Positions 63,942-64,000 of a stretch of 64,000 bases of DNA are shown here, piece by piece; the stretch's first letter is position 1; every line of letters begins with the position of its first letter. The stretch spans positions 124,001 through 188,000 of the forward strand of contig CANNCD010000004.1 of the NCBI GenBank assembly GCA_947503035.1. Direction: 5' to 3'. This stretch comes from an uncultured Halocynthiibacter sp. Lineage in GTDB: Bacteria; Pseudomonadota; Alphaproteobacteria; Rhodobacterales; Rhodobacteraceae. Below the pieces are notes generated by a model. That model saw only the letters and a list, made by a program, of their open reading frames with translations, had not been told where the DNA came from and did no database searches. A program made the position numbers and the translations under genes.

Positions 63942-64000
63942 TTATCGACGGGGTGGTTTGCCACCGGTTTTCGGCCGTTGGCCGCCGTGACCGGTTGGAC
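63942..64000 (-). CDS. Possible C-terminal tail of a gene beyond the window
   Basis: One minus-strand frame is open from the right edge to a TAA at 63944-63942, encoding a basic, glycine- and proline-rich tail (GGQRPKTGGKPPRR at its end). Such tails often close proteins, but 18 codons are too few to judge, and a plus-strand 27-codon frame starting at 63907 is an equally short alternative. No family can be named. Confidence 0.2.
   Translation of the reverse strand, partial: PTGHGGQRPKTGGKPPRR

Noticed and set aside
63907-63990. 27-codon plus-strand gene at the right edge
   Set aside because: No ribosome site or recognisable protein feature; the minus strand is equally open, so neither is supported firmly.
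63802-64000. yybP-ykoY manganese riboswitch upstream of terC
   Set aside because: None of the conserved GGGGAGUA-type elements was seen; only a simple hairpin over the ribosome site is present.

Overview
The window is a gene-dense chromosomal segment of an alphaproteobacterium, most probably a member of the Rhodobacteraceae (Roseobacter side). The grounds are a complete set of signature ethylmalonyl-CoA pathway genes (ccr, ecm, mcl2, mch), a luxR-luxI pair preceded by a CtrA-type box, an Irr-type iron box, and several small families typical of that group. No insertion sequence, prophage, CRISPR array, tRNA or rRNA gene was seen, and no gene-free stretch exceeds 300 bases. The species call is inference; no taxonomic search was possible.

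Region 1 (1-12.5 kb) is the 2-oxoglutarate dehydrogenase / succinyl-CoA ligase operon sucC-sucD-odhA-odhB-lpdA on the minus strand. Malate dehydrogenase lies upstream of it, separated by a plus-strand glycosyltransferase. A GntR-family regulator converges on lpdA. The perfect palindrome TTGTGATCACAA lies in front of this regulator, and near-identical sites occur as pairs with centres exactly 21 bp apart in front of sucC and in front of sdhC. This looks like a local TCA-cycle regulon and is the main finding.

Region 2 (13-25 kb) holds mcl2, a DUF1737 gene and mch of the ethylmalonyl-CoA pathway. It continues with the succinate dehydrogenase operon sdhCDA-(lipoprotein)-sdhB, deoD, ecm, a phospholipid-type acyltransferase and ccr. 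A 13-bp palindrome, GTAATTAAATTAC and close variants, recurs in front of ecm/acyltransferase and ccr. The pathway output (glyoxylate plus acetyl-CoA, and succinyl-CoA) feeds directly into the sdh, mdh and suc reactions encoded next to it.

Region 3 (25-34.7 kb) holds a small protein gene overlapping luxR, then luxI, a SF1 helicase, a TIGR02186/TauE pair, and a BMP-type nucleoside ABC importer.

Region 4 (34.8-56.3 kb) is mostly housekeeping: rimI-tsaB-nifU, a universal stress protein, trpS, a rhomboid-like protein without catalytic residues, murJ-glnD-lppC, rsmI-yraN, gshB, comM, a glutathione transferase fused to a TRASH-like metal motif, cobU with a histidine phosphatase, coaBC-dut-moeB-dcp, and nagA.

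Region 5 (56.4-64 kb) is a membrane-stress-like module. It comprises a zinc-ribbon membrane protein, an SPFH-GYF2 protein, a DUF2927 lipoprotein, TelA, XpaC, a 27-residue membrane peptide and a separately transcribed TerC. It resembles the tellurite-resistance (Ter/TelA) associated systems, whose biochemical role is poorly known.
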